A stretch of DNA of 64,000 nucleotides from Rhizorhabdus phycosphaerae (GTDB lineage Bacteria > Pseudomonadota > Alphaproteobacteria > Sphingomonadales > Sphingomonadaceae), in contig NZ_CP049107.1 of NCBI RefSeq assembly GCF_011044255.1, forward strand, positions 1 through 64,000, in the 5' to 3' direction. The position numbers were made by a program, and so were the translations under genes. The notes beneath the pieces are model-generated. The model saw nothing but the letters and a program-made list of their open reading frames with translations. It had not been told where the DNA came from and ran no database searches. How positions within the stretch are numbered: the first letter of the stretch is position 1; each line of letters starts with the position of its first letter. This document shows positions 8,421-17,104 of the stretch, in pieces.

Positions 8421-10239
8421 GCGGTTCGGCGGGCTGCTGCCGCGCCTGCTGCTCGTCGGAACCGGTCTGACCGCGCTGGGCGCTGCCGCCGCGATTGCCC
8501 AAGAGTCGCTGCTGCCGCCCGGCTTCGGCCAGGCGCCGCCGGCCGCTCGGCCGCAGCCGACCCCGGCTCCGTCACAGGCGCCCAACGCGCAGACGGGAGC
8601 CACCCCGCCGCAGAACGCTTCTGCGCCCCCCGCCGGCGCCACCCCGTCGCTTGTGCTCGATCCCGGCATCTTCGCCTCGGTCGCGCCGCCGCAGCCGGTG
8701 TCGCGGCAGGCTGAGCTTCCCGATTCGGCGCGGCGGCCGATCGACGTCGTTGGCCTCGGTTCCGGCTATGGCCGGAACAGCTGGGGCGAGCGCGATGGCC
8801 GGTTCCTGTCGACGATGATGCGCCGGCTCGATGCGCCGCTCGCGTCGCGCTGGGCGTCGATCGCCCTGCGGCGCGCGCTCGTCACCAAGGTGCCCACGCC
8901 TGCCAACGTCTCCGCTCCAGATTGGGTGGCCGAACGCGCCTGGCTGCTGCTGCGGATGGGTGAGGCGGACGGCGCGGCGATGCTCGTGCAAAGCGTCGAC
9001 GTCGATCGCTTCAACGCGAAGCTCTACGCCGTGGCGGGGCAGGCGGCTCTGGCGACGGCCGATGTCGCCGGCCTGTGTCCGCTCGCCGACGGCGGCGCCA
9101 TTCGCAGCCGCGAGCCGATCTGGCCGATGGCGCGGGCGGTCTGTTCGGCACTGTCGGGCGACACGGCGATCGCCGACGTGCTGATGGACCAGGCGCGGCG
9201 CAGGACGCGCGACCCGCGCGGCATCGACGTCCAGCTGGCCGAACGGATGATGGCGGTGAACGGAGCGGGCCGCCGCAGTGTCGCGGTCGAATGGACCGGC
9301 GTGAATCAGCTGACCAGCTGGCGCTTCGGCCTGGCCAATGCGCTCGGCCTGACCGTGCCGGCCGATCTCTATCGTACGGTCGGCCCCCAGACGATCGCCT
9401 GGTCCGCGCGCGCACCCATGGTCCCCGCCGCCGAACGGCTGAGCGCGGCGCTTACCGCCGCGCGCCTCGGCGTCTTCTCCAATTCCGCGCTGGTCGATCT
9501 TTTCTCGCAGGCGGCCGATGATAGCGGAGAGTTTACCGGGGACAGCCCCGCCGCCCGGCTGCGGCAATGCTATGTCGCCGACAGCGACGACGCGCGCCTG
9601 TCGGCGATGAAGGCTTTCTGGAACGGCGAGGCCTGGGGCGAGGAGGGCAAGGCGGACCGCTATGCGGCCCTCATCCTCACCGCGCGAGCGGCGGCACGGA
9701 TCGTGCCGGATTCGGACCATGCGGGCGACGCTGCCGAACTGATCGGCGCGATGATGGCGGCGGGGCTCGACCGAAAGGCCTCCGGCTGGGCGCCCGTCGT
9801 CGCGGGCATGTCGGGAGAGAAGGGCGATCCCGCCTGGGCGATATTGGCCGTGGGCACGCCCAACATCTCGGTCGACCTGTCGGCGGATCGGCTGTCGGCG
9901 GTCGCCGGCCGCTGGGCGGACTCGAACCCGCACAAGCTGCGTCTCCTGCTCGCGGCACTCGCCGGACTCGACCGTTTGCAAACCGAGGATCAGTTGAAAC
10001 TGCTGTCCGATCAGGGCGTCGGATTCGACAATCGCAGCAACTGGGCCCGCATTTTGCTGCAGGCCGCCGATCGGGGCGAGCAGGGCACGGTACTGCTGAT
10101 GGTGGCGGCGGGCATGCAGCGGACCGGCTGGGGCGGCATATCGTCGCCGATGTTCGCGACGATGATCCGCGCGCTTCATAATGTCGGTCTGGACGGCGAA
10201 GCACGGATGATCGCGGCCGAAGCGATGACCCGGCTCTGA
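8401..10239 (+). CDS. Exported or membrane-anchored hypothetical protein (612 aa)
   Basis: A basic N-terminus and hydrophobic stretch (residues 12-33, ending AIAQ) look like a signal peptide. A Pro/Ala-rich linker (about 38-90) follows, then a long alpha-helical, Ala/Leu-rich body suggestive of TPR-like or superhelical packing. No enzymatic motif is visible. The gene overlaps the preceding small membrane gene. It sits between aroK and xerD and is well formed, with the same codon use as its neighbours. Probably a periplasmic protein conserved in sphingomonads; no function is assigned. Confidence 0.7.
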   Translation: MKLPRNKRFGGLLPRLLLVGTGLTALGAAAAIAQESLLPPGFGQAPPAARPQPTPAPSQAPNAQTGATPPQNASAPPAGATPSLVLDPGIFASVAPPQPVSRQAELPDSARRPIDVVGLGSGYGRNSWGERDGRFLSTMMRRLDAPLASRWASIALRRALVTKVPTPANVSAPDWVAERAWLLLRMGEADGAAMLVQSVDVDRFNAKLYAVAGQAALATADVAGLCPLADGGAIRSREPIWPMARAVCSALSGDTAIADVLMDQARRRTRDPRGIDVQLAERMMAVNGAGRRSVAVEWTGVNQLTSWRFGLANALGLTVPADLYRTVGPQTIAWSARAPMVPAAERLSAALTAARLGVFSNSALVDLFSQAADDSGEFTGDSPAARLRQCYVADSDDARLSAMKAFWNGEAWGEEGKADRYAALILTARAAARIVPDSDHAGDAAELIGAMMAAGLDRKASGWAPVVAGMSGEKGDPAWAILAVGTPNISVDLSADRLSAVAGRWADSNPHKLRLLLAALAGLDRLQTEDQLKLLSDQGVGFDNRSNWARILLQAADRGEQGTVLLMVAAGMQRTGWGGISSPMFATMIRALHNVGLDGEARMIAAEAMTRL

Positions 10240-10302
10240 CCCTGTCGCCGTCGCGGCTTACCGGGCTCGACTTCCCGGGCTGGCGGCGGCACTAGTCGGC
10301 GG

Positions 10303-11226
10303 ATGACGGACGCCCAGGCGATAGTCCAGTTCCTGGAGATGCTCGCGGCCGAGGGCGGTGCCGCGCGCAACACTCTGCTCGCTTATGGATCGGACCTTCG
10401 CGGGGCGTCGGCCTTGCTGGACGGTGGGCTGGTGGCGGCAGATGCCGAAGCGCTCCAGCGCCTGGGCAGCGAATGGATGGCGCTCAGCACGACCAGCGTC
10501 GCCCGCAAGTCCTCCGTGCTTCGCCGCTTCTTCTCTTTTCTCGAGGAGGAAGGCGTGCGGACCGACGATCCCTCCGACGCGCTTCCGCGACCGGGCGTCC
10601 GCCGTGCCCTGCCGCGTACGCTGGGCCATGGCGACATCGATCGCCTGTTCGAAGCCCTGGAGGAGCGTCGGCGCGATCGCCATGGCGATCCGCTGACCCT
10701 GCGCCTGATCGCCCTGTTCGAGCTGCTTTACGGTTCGGGCCTGCGCGCTACCGAGCTGGTCTCGCTGCCGCGCCATGCGCTGCGCGGAGACAGGCCCTTC
10801 CTGATCCTGCGCGGTAAGGGCGGTCGCGAGCGGCTGGTCCCGATCTCCGACCGCGCCCGCGCCGCGGTGGCCGACTGGACCGCGCATGTGCCCGCCGACC
10901 AGCCCTGGCTTTTCCCATCGGGACATGCCCATCTCAGCAGGGTTCGCCTGTTCCAACTGGTCCGCGAGCTTGCCGCCGAGGCGGGGATTCCGCCGGAGCG
11001 GATCAGTCCGCATGTGCTGCGGCACGCCTTCGCCACCCATTTGCTCGAAGGTGGCGCCGATCTGCGTGCGTTGCAGACCATGCTGGGGCATGCCGATATC
11101 GGCACCACCCAGATATACACCCATGTGAACAGCGCGCATCTGGTCGAACTGGTGAATGCGAAGCACCCGCTAATGGATGCGGCGCGGCCCGCAGCGGCGC
11201 CGGCCGCGCCGCCCGAGCCGTGCTGA
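10303..11226 (+). CDS. xerD: Tyrosine recombinase XerD
   Basis: Site-specific recombinase that, with XerC, resolves chromosome dimers at dif. The 307-residue product has an N-terminal SAM-like core-binding domain (about 1-90) and a catalytic domain with the complete set of residues: Arg148 in GSGLRATEL, Lys172 in GKGGRER, His237 and Arg240 in SPHVLRHAF, His263 in LGHADIGTT and nucleophile Tyr272. XerC and XerD are hard to tell apart by eye; the RATELVSL and SPHVLRHAFATHLL motifs suggest XerD. GGCGG directly precedes the ATG. Confidence 0.9.
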   Translation: MTDAQAIVQFLEMLAAEGGAARNTLLAYGSDLRGASALLDGGLVAADAEALQRLGSEWMALSTTSVARKSSVLRRFFSFLEEEGVRTDDPSDALPRPGVRRALPRTLGHGDIDRLFEALEERRRDRHGDPLTLRLIALFELLYGSGLRATELVSLPRHALRGDRPFLILRGKGGRERLVPISDRARAAVADWTAHVPADQPWLFPSGHAHLSRVRLFQLVRELAAEAGIPPERISPHVLRHAFATHLLEGGADLRALQTMLGHADIGTTQIYTHVNSAHLVELVNAKHPLMDAARPAAAPAAPPEPC

Positions 11227-11310
11227 TCGCAGGGAGCGCGTTCGCGCCCTTGTCGCGGATGCGGCTCTGCCATACTCCCTGCAGGATAACAGGCGGCGGG
11301 GAGAGCGGCA

Positions 11311-12891
11311 TTGGGGGCAGGCACGATTGATGCGAAGCGGGACCGTCTGGTCATCCTCGCCTCCACCTTGGGTACCGTGTTCGAATGGTATGATTTCTTC
11401 ATCTACGGCACCCTCGCCAACATCGTCGCCGGCCATTTCTTCCCGTCCGACAATCCGGCGGTCAGCTTCCTGATCTTCCTCGCCAGCTTCGGCGTGGGCT
11501 TCGGCATGCGGCCGCTGGGCGCCCTGTTCTTCGGGGTTCTCGGCGACCGGCTGGGCCGGAAATACACCTTCCTCGTCACCATCGCGCTGATGGGTGTCGC
11601 CACCGCGGCCGTTGGCGTGCTGCCGACCTATGAATCGATCGGCGTCGCCGCCCCGATTCTCCTGGTCCTCTGCCGGGTGCTGCAGGGGCTGGCGCTGGGC
11701 GGGGAATATGGCGGCGCGGCGATCTACGTCGCGGAACATGCCCCGTCCCACCGACGGGGTCTCTACACCAGCTTCATCCAGTCGGGTGTGGTGGGCGGCT
11801 TTCTTCTCAGCCTCATCGTCGTCCTCGGTGCCGGGCTCGTCGTCAGCGACACGGACTTCCGCGCCTGGGGCTGGCGCATTCCCTTCCTCTTCTCGCTGAT
11901 CCTGCTCGGAATTTCGCTCTGGATCAGGCTCAAGCTCAAGGAAAGCCCGGTCTTCAAGGCGATGAAGGAGGCTGGGACGGTCGCGCGCAACCCGCTGCGC
12001 GAAAGCTTCGACAGCTGGCCGAAGATCAGGATGGTTCTCGTCGCCCTGTTCGGCGTCGCAGCGGGCCTGACCGTGGTCTGGTATACGGCCCAGTTCCAGG
12101 CGCTCTATTTTCTCCAGAACAGCCTGCGGCTGGAGGACGATGCGGCGCGCCTGGTCATCGGCGTGGGCGCGCTGTTCAGTCTCGGCTGGTTCATCCTGTT
12201 CGGCTGGCTTTCGGACAAGCTCGGCCGGCGGCCGATCATCCTGGCCGGCTATGTTCTGACGATCGCCCTGATGTTCCCGATCTTCCACTGGATGGGGGCG
12301 GCCGCCAATCCCGATCTGGCCGCCGCCATGGAGCGCGCTCCGGTGGTCGTACGTGGCAGCGACTGCAGCTACGATCCCTTTGCCAAGGATCAGGCCACGG
12401 CCTGCGGCCGCATCCTCGACGCACTGTCGCGAAAGGGCGTAGCTTATCAAACGGCCAAGTCGGCGGAAGGCAGCGCGCCGGTCGTGACGATCGGCGGAAC
12501 GCGGGTGAATGTCGACGATTCGGCGCTACTGGACGCCGCGCTGACCGAGGCAGGCTATCGTCTGGAAAAGATCACGCCGACCTTCGGCGCCGCCCTGCGG
12601 ATCGCGCTCGGGATCATCGCCATCGGCTGCCTTTCGGGCATGACCTATGGCCCGGCTGCGGCGCTGCTGGTGGAGATGTTTCCTGCCCGCGTGCGCTACA
12701 CCTCCATGTCGGTCCCCTATCACATCGGTACCGGCTATTTCGGCGGCTTCCTGCCCTTCATCAGCCAGTATATGGTCGCCCGGTCGGGCGATCCCTTCGC
12801 AGGACTCTGGTATACGGTGGGGGTGGCGGCGATGGCGCTGGTGGTGACGTTCCTGTGGTTGCCCGAGACTGCAGGCAAAGAACTGGAATAG
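11311..12891 (+). CDS. MHS-family MFS transporter with a large hydrophilic insertion
   Basis: Twelve-helix major facilitator of the metabolite:H+ symporter group (ProP/ShiA/KgtP relatives), 526 residues. N-terminal GTVFEWYDFFIYG and the loop motif GDRLGRK are family marks, and LGGEYGGAAIY lies in helix 4. Residues about 340-425 form an extra polar loop with two Cys, between the later helices, that ordinary MHS members lack. The start is TTG with GAGAG upstream; no in-frame ATG is better. The substrate, a carboxylate or betaine by family, is not determinable. Confidence 0.85.
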   Translation: MGAGTIDAKRDRLVILASTLGTVFEWYDFFIYGTLANIVAGHFFPSDNPAVSFLIFLASFGVGFGMRPLGALFFGVLGDRLGRKYTFLVTIALMGVATAAVGVLPTYESIGVAAPILLVLCRVLQGLALGGEYGGAAIYVAEHAPSHRRGLYTSFIQSGVVGGFLLSLIVVLGAGLVVSDTDFRAWGWRIPFLFSLILLGISLWIRLKLKESPVFKAMKEAGTVARNPLRESFDSWPKIRMVLVALFGVAAGLTVVWYTAQFQALYFLQNSLRLEDDAARLVIGVGALFSLGWFILFGWLSDKLGRRPIILAGYVLTIALMFPIFHWMGAAANPDLAAAMERAPVVVRGSDCSYDPFAKDQATACGRILDALSRKGVAYQTAKSAEGSAPVVTIGGTRVNVDDSALLDAALTEAGYRLEKITPTFGAALRIALGIIAIGCLSGMTYGPAAALLVEMFPARVRYTSMSVPYHIGTGYFGGFLPFISQYMVARSGDPFAGLWYTVGVAAMALVVTFLWLPETAGKELE

Positions 12892-12918
12892 CGCCGCGCG
12901 GGCGGCTATCGCGCTCGG

Positions 12919-13962
12919 GTGAGCCCCAAGGATCTGCCCCTCCGCCTTACCCTCGATTCCGCCGCGCTGGTCGCGAACTGGCGCTGGCTGGCCGGGCAGG
13001 GCGGTGCCCCCGCCGGTGCCGCCGTCAAGGCTGACGGCTATGGCCTTGGCGCGCGCGAGGTCGTTCGCCATCTGGCGGGTGCCGGCTGCCGCGATTTCTT
13101 CGTCGCGACCTGGGCCGAGGCCGATCAGCTCGCGCTTCCCCAGAGTGTCTCGCTTTCCGTGCTTCATGGCGCGCGCGCCGAGGATATGGACGCCGCGCTC
13201 GCCTCGTCGGCGCGCCCGGTCCTCAACAGCGCGGCCATGGTTGCGCGGTGGAAGCAGGTCGCCGCAGGCCGTCCCTGCGATGTCATGGTCGACACCGGCA
13301 TGAACCGCCTGGGTCTGACGGTTGAGGAGGCCTGCTCGGGCCTGCTCGACGGGCTCAACATCGATCTGCTGCTGAGCCACCTCGCCTGCGCGGACGAGCC
13401 GGGTCACCCGTTGACCGAGAGGCAGCGGGCGCAGTTCGTCGAAGTCGCGGGCGCGGTTCCGGCGCGCCGCTACAGTCTCGCCAATTCGGCGGGTGCCTGT
13501 CTCGGTCCGGCCTATGGCTTCGACCTGACCCGCCCGGGCCTCGCGCTCTATGGCGGAGTCCCCCATCCTGCGGCGCAGGGGCATATTCGTCCGGTCGCCG
13601 CCATCGAAGCGCAGGTGCTGCAGGTCCGCGACGTCCTCCCGGGCCAGAGCGTCGGCTATGGCGCGACCTTCGTCGCCCAGCAGCCGACGCGTATCGCCAT
13701 TCTCAATCTCGGCTATGCCGATGGCTATCTCCGGGCCTTCGCCGGTCGAGGCTCGGCGCGCCTCGGCGAGGCTGGCTGCCCGCTGGTCGGACGCGTTTCG
13801 ATGGATCTTATTGCGGTCGATATGGGTTCGGCCGAAGTCGGAGAGGGCGACTGGCTGGCCATCGATTACCGGCTCGACGAGGCATCCCGCCTTACCGGCT
13901 TGTCGCAATATGAGTTGCTGACGGGGCTCGGCTCCCGCTATCAGCGGCTCTGGACAGAGTAG
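12919..13962 (+). CDS. alr: Alanine racemase
   Basis: PLP enzyme converting L- to D-alanine for peptidoglycan. Lys37 in AAVKADGYGLG carries PLP and Tyr247 in SVGYGATF is the opposite-face base. The C-terminal LVGRVSMDLIAVD motif and 347-residue length are typical. GTG start. It lies just upstream of mlaE with a 13-base gap, so the cell-envelope genes alr-mlaE-mlaF may be co-transcribed. Confidence 0.96.
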   Translation: MSPKDLPLRLTLDSAALVANWRWLAGQGGAPAGAAVKADGYGLGAREVVRHLAGAGCRDFFVATWAEADQLALPQSVSLSVLHGARAEDMDAALASSARPVLNSAAMVARWKQVAAGRPCDVMVDTGMNRLGLTVEEACSGLLDGLNIDLLLSHLACADEPGHPLTERQRAQFVEVAGAVPARRYSLANSAGACLGPAYGFDLTRPGLALYGGVPHPAAQGHIRPVAAIEAQVLQVRDVLPGQSVGYGATFVAQQPTRIAILNLGYADGYLRAFAGRGSARLGEAGCPLVGRVSMDLIAVDMGSAEVGEGDWLAIDYRLDEASRLTGLSQYELLTGLGSRYQRLWTE

Positions 13963-13975
13963 GACCTACGCGATT

Positions 13976-14758
13976 TTGCAGCAGATCATCGCTTTCTTCG
14001 CGTCGATCGGGAGAGTCCTGATCACCGCGCTCGGCGCCATAGGGCGCGTCGCGGCTTTCGCAGCAACGACGCTGTCGCGTGCGATCCGGCCCCCTTATTA
14101 TCCCGCGCGGCTGTTCGAGCAGCTGATGCAGATCGGCTGGTTCTCGCTGCCGGTGGTGGGCATGACCGCGATCTTCTCGGGCGCCGCGCTGGCGCAGCAG
14201 ACCTTCACCGCCGGCTCCCGCTTCAACGCGACCTCGACCGTCCCGGCGATCGTCGTCCTTGGCATCGTCCGCGAACTCGGCCCCGTGCTGGTCGGCCTGA
14301 TGGTCGCAGGCCGCGTGTCTTCGGCGATGGCGGCCGAACTCGGCACGATGCGCGTCACGGAGCAGCTCGATGCGCTCACCACGTTGCGCACCGATCCCTA
14401 TCGCTATCTGATCGCGCCGCGGCTGATCGCCGCGCTGATCGCGATCCCGCTGATGGTGCTGATCGCCAATGCGATCGGGATTTTCGGCGGCTATTTCGTC
14501 GCGGTCTACAAGCTCGACTTCAACGCGATCGGTTATCTGCAGACCACCCGCCAGTTCCTGACCGCGACCGACCTGCAGATGGCGATCGTCAAATCCGCCT
14601 TCTTCGGCTTCTTCATTGCGCTGATGGGCTGCTATCACGGCTTCAAGGCGCAGGGTGGTGCCGCAGGTGTAGGACGCGCGACCACCGATGCGGTGGTTTC
14701 GGCCTTCATCCTGATCCTGCTGAGCAACATGATCATCACGCTGGTGGCGTTCGGCTGA
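13976..14758 (+). CDS. mlaE: MlaE-type phospholipid ABC transporter permease
   Basis: Inner-membrane permease of the Mla (lipid asymmetry) transporter, which moves phospholipid between inner and outer membranes. The 260 residues show five or six hydrophobic segments and conserved family motifs (FSGAALAQQ, ELGPVLVGLMVAGR, GTMRVTEQLDAL). The start is TTG. The stop shares one base with the mlaF start (TGATG). The MlaD and MlaC components are not next to it in this window. Confidence 0.93.
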   Translation: MQQIIAFFASIGRVLITALGAIGRVAAFAATTLSRAIRPPYYPARLFEQLMQIGWFSLPVVGMTAIFSGAALAQQTFTAGSRFNATSTVPAIVVLGIVRELGPVLVGLMVAGRVSSAMAAELGTMRVTEQLDALTTLRTDPYRYLIAPRLIAALIAIPLMVLIANAIGIFGGYFVAVYKLDFNAIGYLQTTRQFLTATDLQMAIVKSAFFGFFIALMGCYHGFKAQGGAAGVGRATTDAVVSAFILILLSNMIITLVAFG

Positions 14759-15516
14759 TGGCGAGCGAACCCAAGATCATCCTTCAGGGCGTCGGCAAGG
14801 CGTTCGGTTCGAACCGCGTCCTCGATGGTGTCGATCTTTCCATCGAGCGCGGCGAATCGATGGTCATTATCGGCCAGTCGGGCAGCGGCAAGTCGGTGAT
14901 GCTGAAGTGCATCCTCGGCCTGATCCGTCCCGACCGTGGAGAAATCCGCGTCGATGGCGAGGATCTCGCCTCCATGTCGACCCGCGAACTGGAACGGGCG
15001 CGCGCCAAGTTCGGGATGCTGTTTCAGGGTTCTGCCCTGTTCGATTCGCTTCCCATCTGGCGGAACGTGACCTTTGCGCTGACCCAGGGCCGGCTGCGCG
15101 ATGCGACCAACATGCGGCGCATCGCGACGGAAAACCTGGAGCGCGTCGGTCTCGACGCCAAGGTGCTCGACCTGCGCCCCAGCGAATTGTCCGGGGGCAT
15201 GCAGAAGCGCGTTGCCCTCGCGCGGGCGATCGCGCCGCGCCCCGAGATCATCTTCTTCGACGAACCGACGACCGGTCTTGATCCGATCCGCGCCGACGTG
15301 ATCAACGATCTGATCGTCGAACTGGTCGAGGAGCTTGGCGTGACCGCACTCACGATCACGCACGACATGGCGTCGGCGCGCAAGATCGCCCACCGTGTCG
15401 CGATGCTCTACCAGGGGCGGATCGTCTGGACCGGGCCGCGCGACCGGCTCTATGACAGCGGCAATCCCTATGTGGATCAGTTCGTCCAGGGCCGCGCCGA
15501 GGGGCCGATCCGTTAA
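14758..15516 (+). CDS. mlaF: MlaF-type ABC transporter ATPase
   Basis: ATP-binding subunit partnering MlaE. The 252-residue product has Walker A GQSGSGKS at 39-46, ABC signature LSGGMQKR at 144-151, Walker B IIFFDEP at 164-170 and a D-loop GLDPI. It is translationally coupled to mlaE. A short GC hairpin (15527-15542) follows, suggesting the transcription unit ends here. Confidence 0.95.
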   Translation: MASEPKIILQGVGKAFGSNRVLDGVDLSIERGESMVIIGQSGSGKSVMLKCILGLIRPDRGEIRVDGEDLASMSTRELERARAKFGMLFQGSALFDSLPIWRNVTFALTQGRLRDATNMRRIATENLERVGLDAKVLDLRPSELSGGMQKRVALARAIAPRPEIIFFDEPTTGLDPIRADVINDLIVELVEELGVTALTITHDMASARKIAHRVAMLYQGRIVWTGPRDRLYDSGNPYVDQFVQGRAEGPIR

Positions 15517-15526
15517 TCGAGCTGTG

Positions 15527-15542
15527 GCCCCGGATGCGGGGC
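15527..15542 (+). terminator. Short GC hairpin after mlaF
   Basis: A 6-bp stem GCCCCG/CGGGGC with a GATG loop lies 10 bases after the stop codon. No T-tract follows, so it is a weak terminator candidate. Confidence 0.35.
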
Positions 15543-15596
15543 ACTGACCTCCCTGTCCCGCGTTACAGGTTCGTCGGCCCATGCCCAACGCAGATT

Positions 15597-15614
15597 TGAT
15601 CGTAAAATCGATCA
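15597..15614. promoter_or_regulatory. Inverted repeat upstream of peroxiredoxin
   Basis: TGATCG and CGATCA are separated by 6 bases, about 80 bases before the peroxiredoxin start. A CCAATTGG palindrome follows at 15630-15637 and GATCGATC directly after that. The cluster suggests an operator or promoter region for the peroxide-defence gene; no known site (such as OxyR) is recognised with certainty. Confidence 0.35.
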
Positions 15615-15691
15615 CTGAGACCGCATAATCCAATTGGATCGATCAGAACATTCCGGGCATCTGGCGTTCGACCGTATCAAGGAGATTATCG

Positions 15692-16246
15692 ATGCTGGGC
15701 CGTACCGTTCCCGACGTTACCCTGAAGACCCGTGTCCGCGACGAGAGCGTCGGCGGGCCCAATCCGTTTCGCTGGCAGGACATCCACACGGGCGAGCTGT
15801 TCAAGGGCCGCCGCGTGGTGGTGTTCGCGCTGCCGGGCGCCTTCACGCCGACCTGCAGCACCGAGCAGTGCCCGGCCTATGAGCGCTCCTACGAAGACCT
15901 CCGCGCGGCAGGCGCCGACGACGTCTATTGCCTGTCGGTCAACGACGCCTTCGTGATGTACCAGTGGGGCAAGCATCTGGGCGTCGACAAGGTCAAGATG
16001 CTGCCGGACGGCTCGGGCGATTTCACCCGCCGCATGGGCATGCTGATCAAGAAGGATCATCTCGGCTTCGGCGATCGCTCGTGGCGCTATTCGATGGTGG
16101 TCGAGGACGGCCGAGTCGTCGCCTGGTTCGAGGAGCCGGGGATCAATGACGACGGCTCGGACGAGGATCCTTATGGCGTCAGTTCGCCGGATAATGTCCT
16201 TGCCTGGCTGCGCGAGAATGGCTCGGCTGACCAGAAGGTCGCCTGA
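15692..16246 (+). CDS. Prx5-type peroxiredoxin
   Basis: Thiol peroxidase reducing H2O2 and alkyl hydroperoxides. The motif PGAFTPTCST places the peroxidatic Cys at residue 55, and a further Cys at 60 (EQCPAYE) is typical of the AhpC/TSA-redoxin (Prx5) group. At 184 residues it is slightly longer than plain Prx5 enzymes because of an acidic segment near the C-terminus. AAGGAG seven bases before the ATG is a strong ribosome site. The upstream inverted repeats may mediate stress regulation. The electron donor (glutathione/glutaredoxin or thioredoxin) is undetermined. Confidence 0.9.
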   Translation: MLGRTVPDVTLKTRVRDESVGGPNPFRWQDIHTGELFKGRRVVVFALPGAFTPTCSTEQCPAYERSYEDLRAAGADDVYCLSVNDAFVMYQWGKHLGVDKVKMLPDGSGDFTRRMGMLIKKDHLGFGDRSWRYSMVVEDGRVVAWFEEPGINDDGSDEDPYGVSSPDNVLAWLRENGSADQKVA

Positions 16247-16258
16247 TCGGGTTCGGAC

Positions 16259-16284
16259 GCCGTCCCGGTTGCTCCCGGGACGGC
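16259..16284. terminator. Convergent-gene terminator
   Basis: A perfect 10-bp stem GCCGTCCCGG/CCGGGACGGC has a 6-base loop and lies between the convergent peroxiredoxin and glutathione transferase genes. Confidence 0.65.
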
Positions 16285-16291
16285 TGCCCGA

Positions 16292-16870
16292 TCAGATGCC
16301 GAGGGCAGTCTCGACCCGCCCGATCCAGCGCTGCAGCGCCGGATAGGCGTCGAGGTCGAAACCCCCTTCGTCAGCGACCCGGCTATAGGCCACGAGTGCG
16401 ATGTCGGCGAGGGTAAGGCCCTGGCCGACCAGCCAGTCGCTGGTGGAAAGATGTCTGTCGAGCAGCGCGAGCGCTGCATGGCCGCGCTCGACGATCTTCG
16501 GTTCCAGCTCGCTTCGCGCCCTGCCCAGATAGTGGAGCTGGAAGCGGGCGACCGCGACATAGGGCTCGTGGCTATACTGCTCCCAGAACAGCCATTCGAA
16601 CATCTTGGCCCGCAGCACCGGATCGGCGGGGATGAGTGGGCTGCCCTCGGCCAGGTGTAGGATGATCGCATTCGACTGGGCGAGGCTGCTGCCGTCGTCG
16701 CGGACGAGGATCGGCACCTGTCCGGCTGGATTCATCGCGAGAAAGGCCGGCGTTCGGGTCGAACCGTCGAGGACGCTCGTCTCGACCCAGTCGATTGCGA
16801 TGCCGAGAATCGCCGCCGTCCATTTCACCTTCAGGCAGTTGCCCGAGATCGAATCGCCATAGACCTGCAT
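16292..16870 (-). CDS. Glutathione S-transferase family protein
   Basis: A 192-residue GST: an N-terminal thioredoxin-like glutathione site (about 1-78, with NPAGQVPIL and QSNAIILHLA holding the conserved cis-Pro and Ser/Asn contacts) and an all-alpha C-terminal domain (about 85-190, with a LTLADIALVAY helix). The start at 16870 is chosen because AAGGAG sits nine bases upstream; an ATG six codons earlier overlaps that element. The substrate is unknown. It is convergent with the peroxiredoxin and divergent from plcP. Confidence 0.88.
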   Translation of the reverse strand: MQVYGDSISGNCLKVKWTAAILGIAIDWVETSVLDGSTRTPAFLAMNPAGQVPILVRDDGSSLAQSNAIILHLAEGSPLIPADPVLRAKMFEWLFWEQYSHEPYVAVARFQLHYLGRARSELEPKIVERGHAALALLDRHLSTSDWLVGQGLTLADIALVAYSRVADEGGFDLDAYPALQRWIGRVETALGI

Positions 16871-17016
16871 CTTTTTCGGCTCCTTCATGCTTCGGCGCCC
16901 CATAACCGCAGCGGGCCGATGTGGAAAACCGACTTCGCCCTGCCTGGCATCTTTCTCCGCTATCTTGTTGAAGCGCGCGGCTTAGCGCCGGGACATCCGA
17001 GAAAATGGATGAACAT

Positions 17017-17068
17017 CTGTCATAAAGGCGTAAGCGAAACCCCAAGGCGCCTGTAACAAAGTTGAATC
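17017..17068 (+). promoter_or_regulatory. PHO-box-like repeats upstream of plcP
   Basis: CTGTCAT-AAAG at 17017-17027 and CTGTAAC-AAAG at 17051-17061 resemble PhoB half-sites (consensus CTGTCAT with a four-base A/T-rich spacer). They lie 45-90 bases before the gene. The second 7-mer of each expected box (GCGTAAG, TTGAATC) matches poorly. The pattern is seen in the sequence; PhoB binding is inferred from the known phosphate control of plcP genes. Confidence 0.4.
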
Positions 17069-17104
17069 ATAGGCTTCGCACGTCATCCAGCCAGGAGACG
17101 AGCG

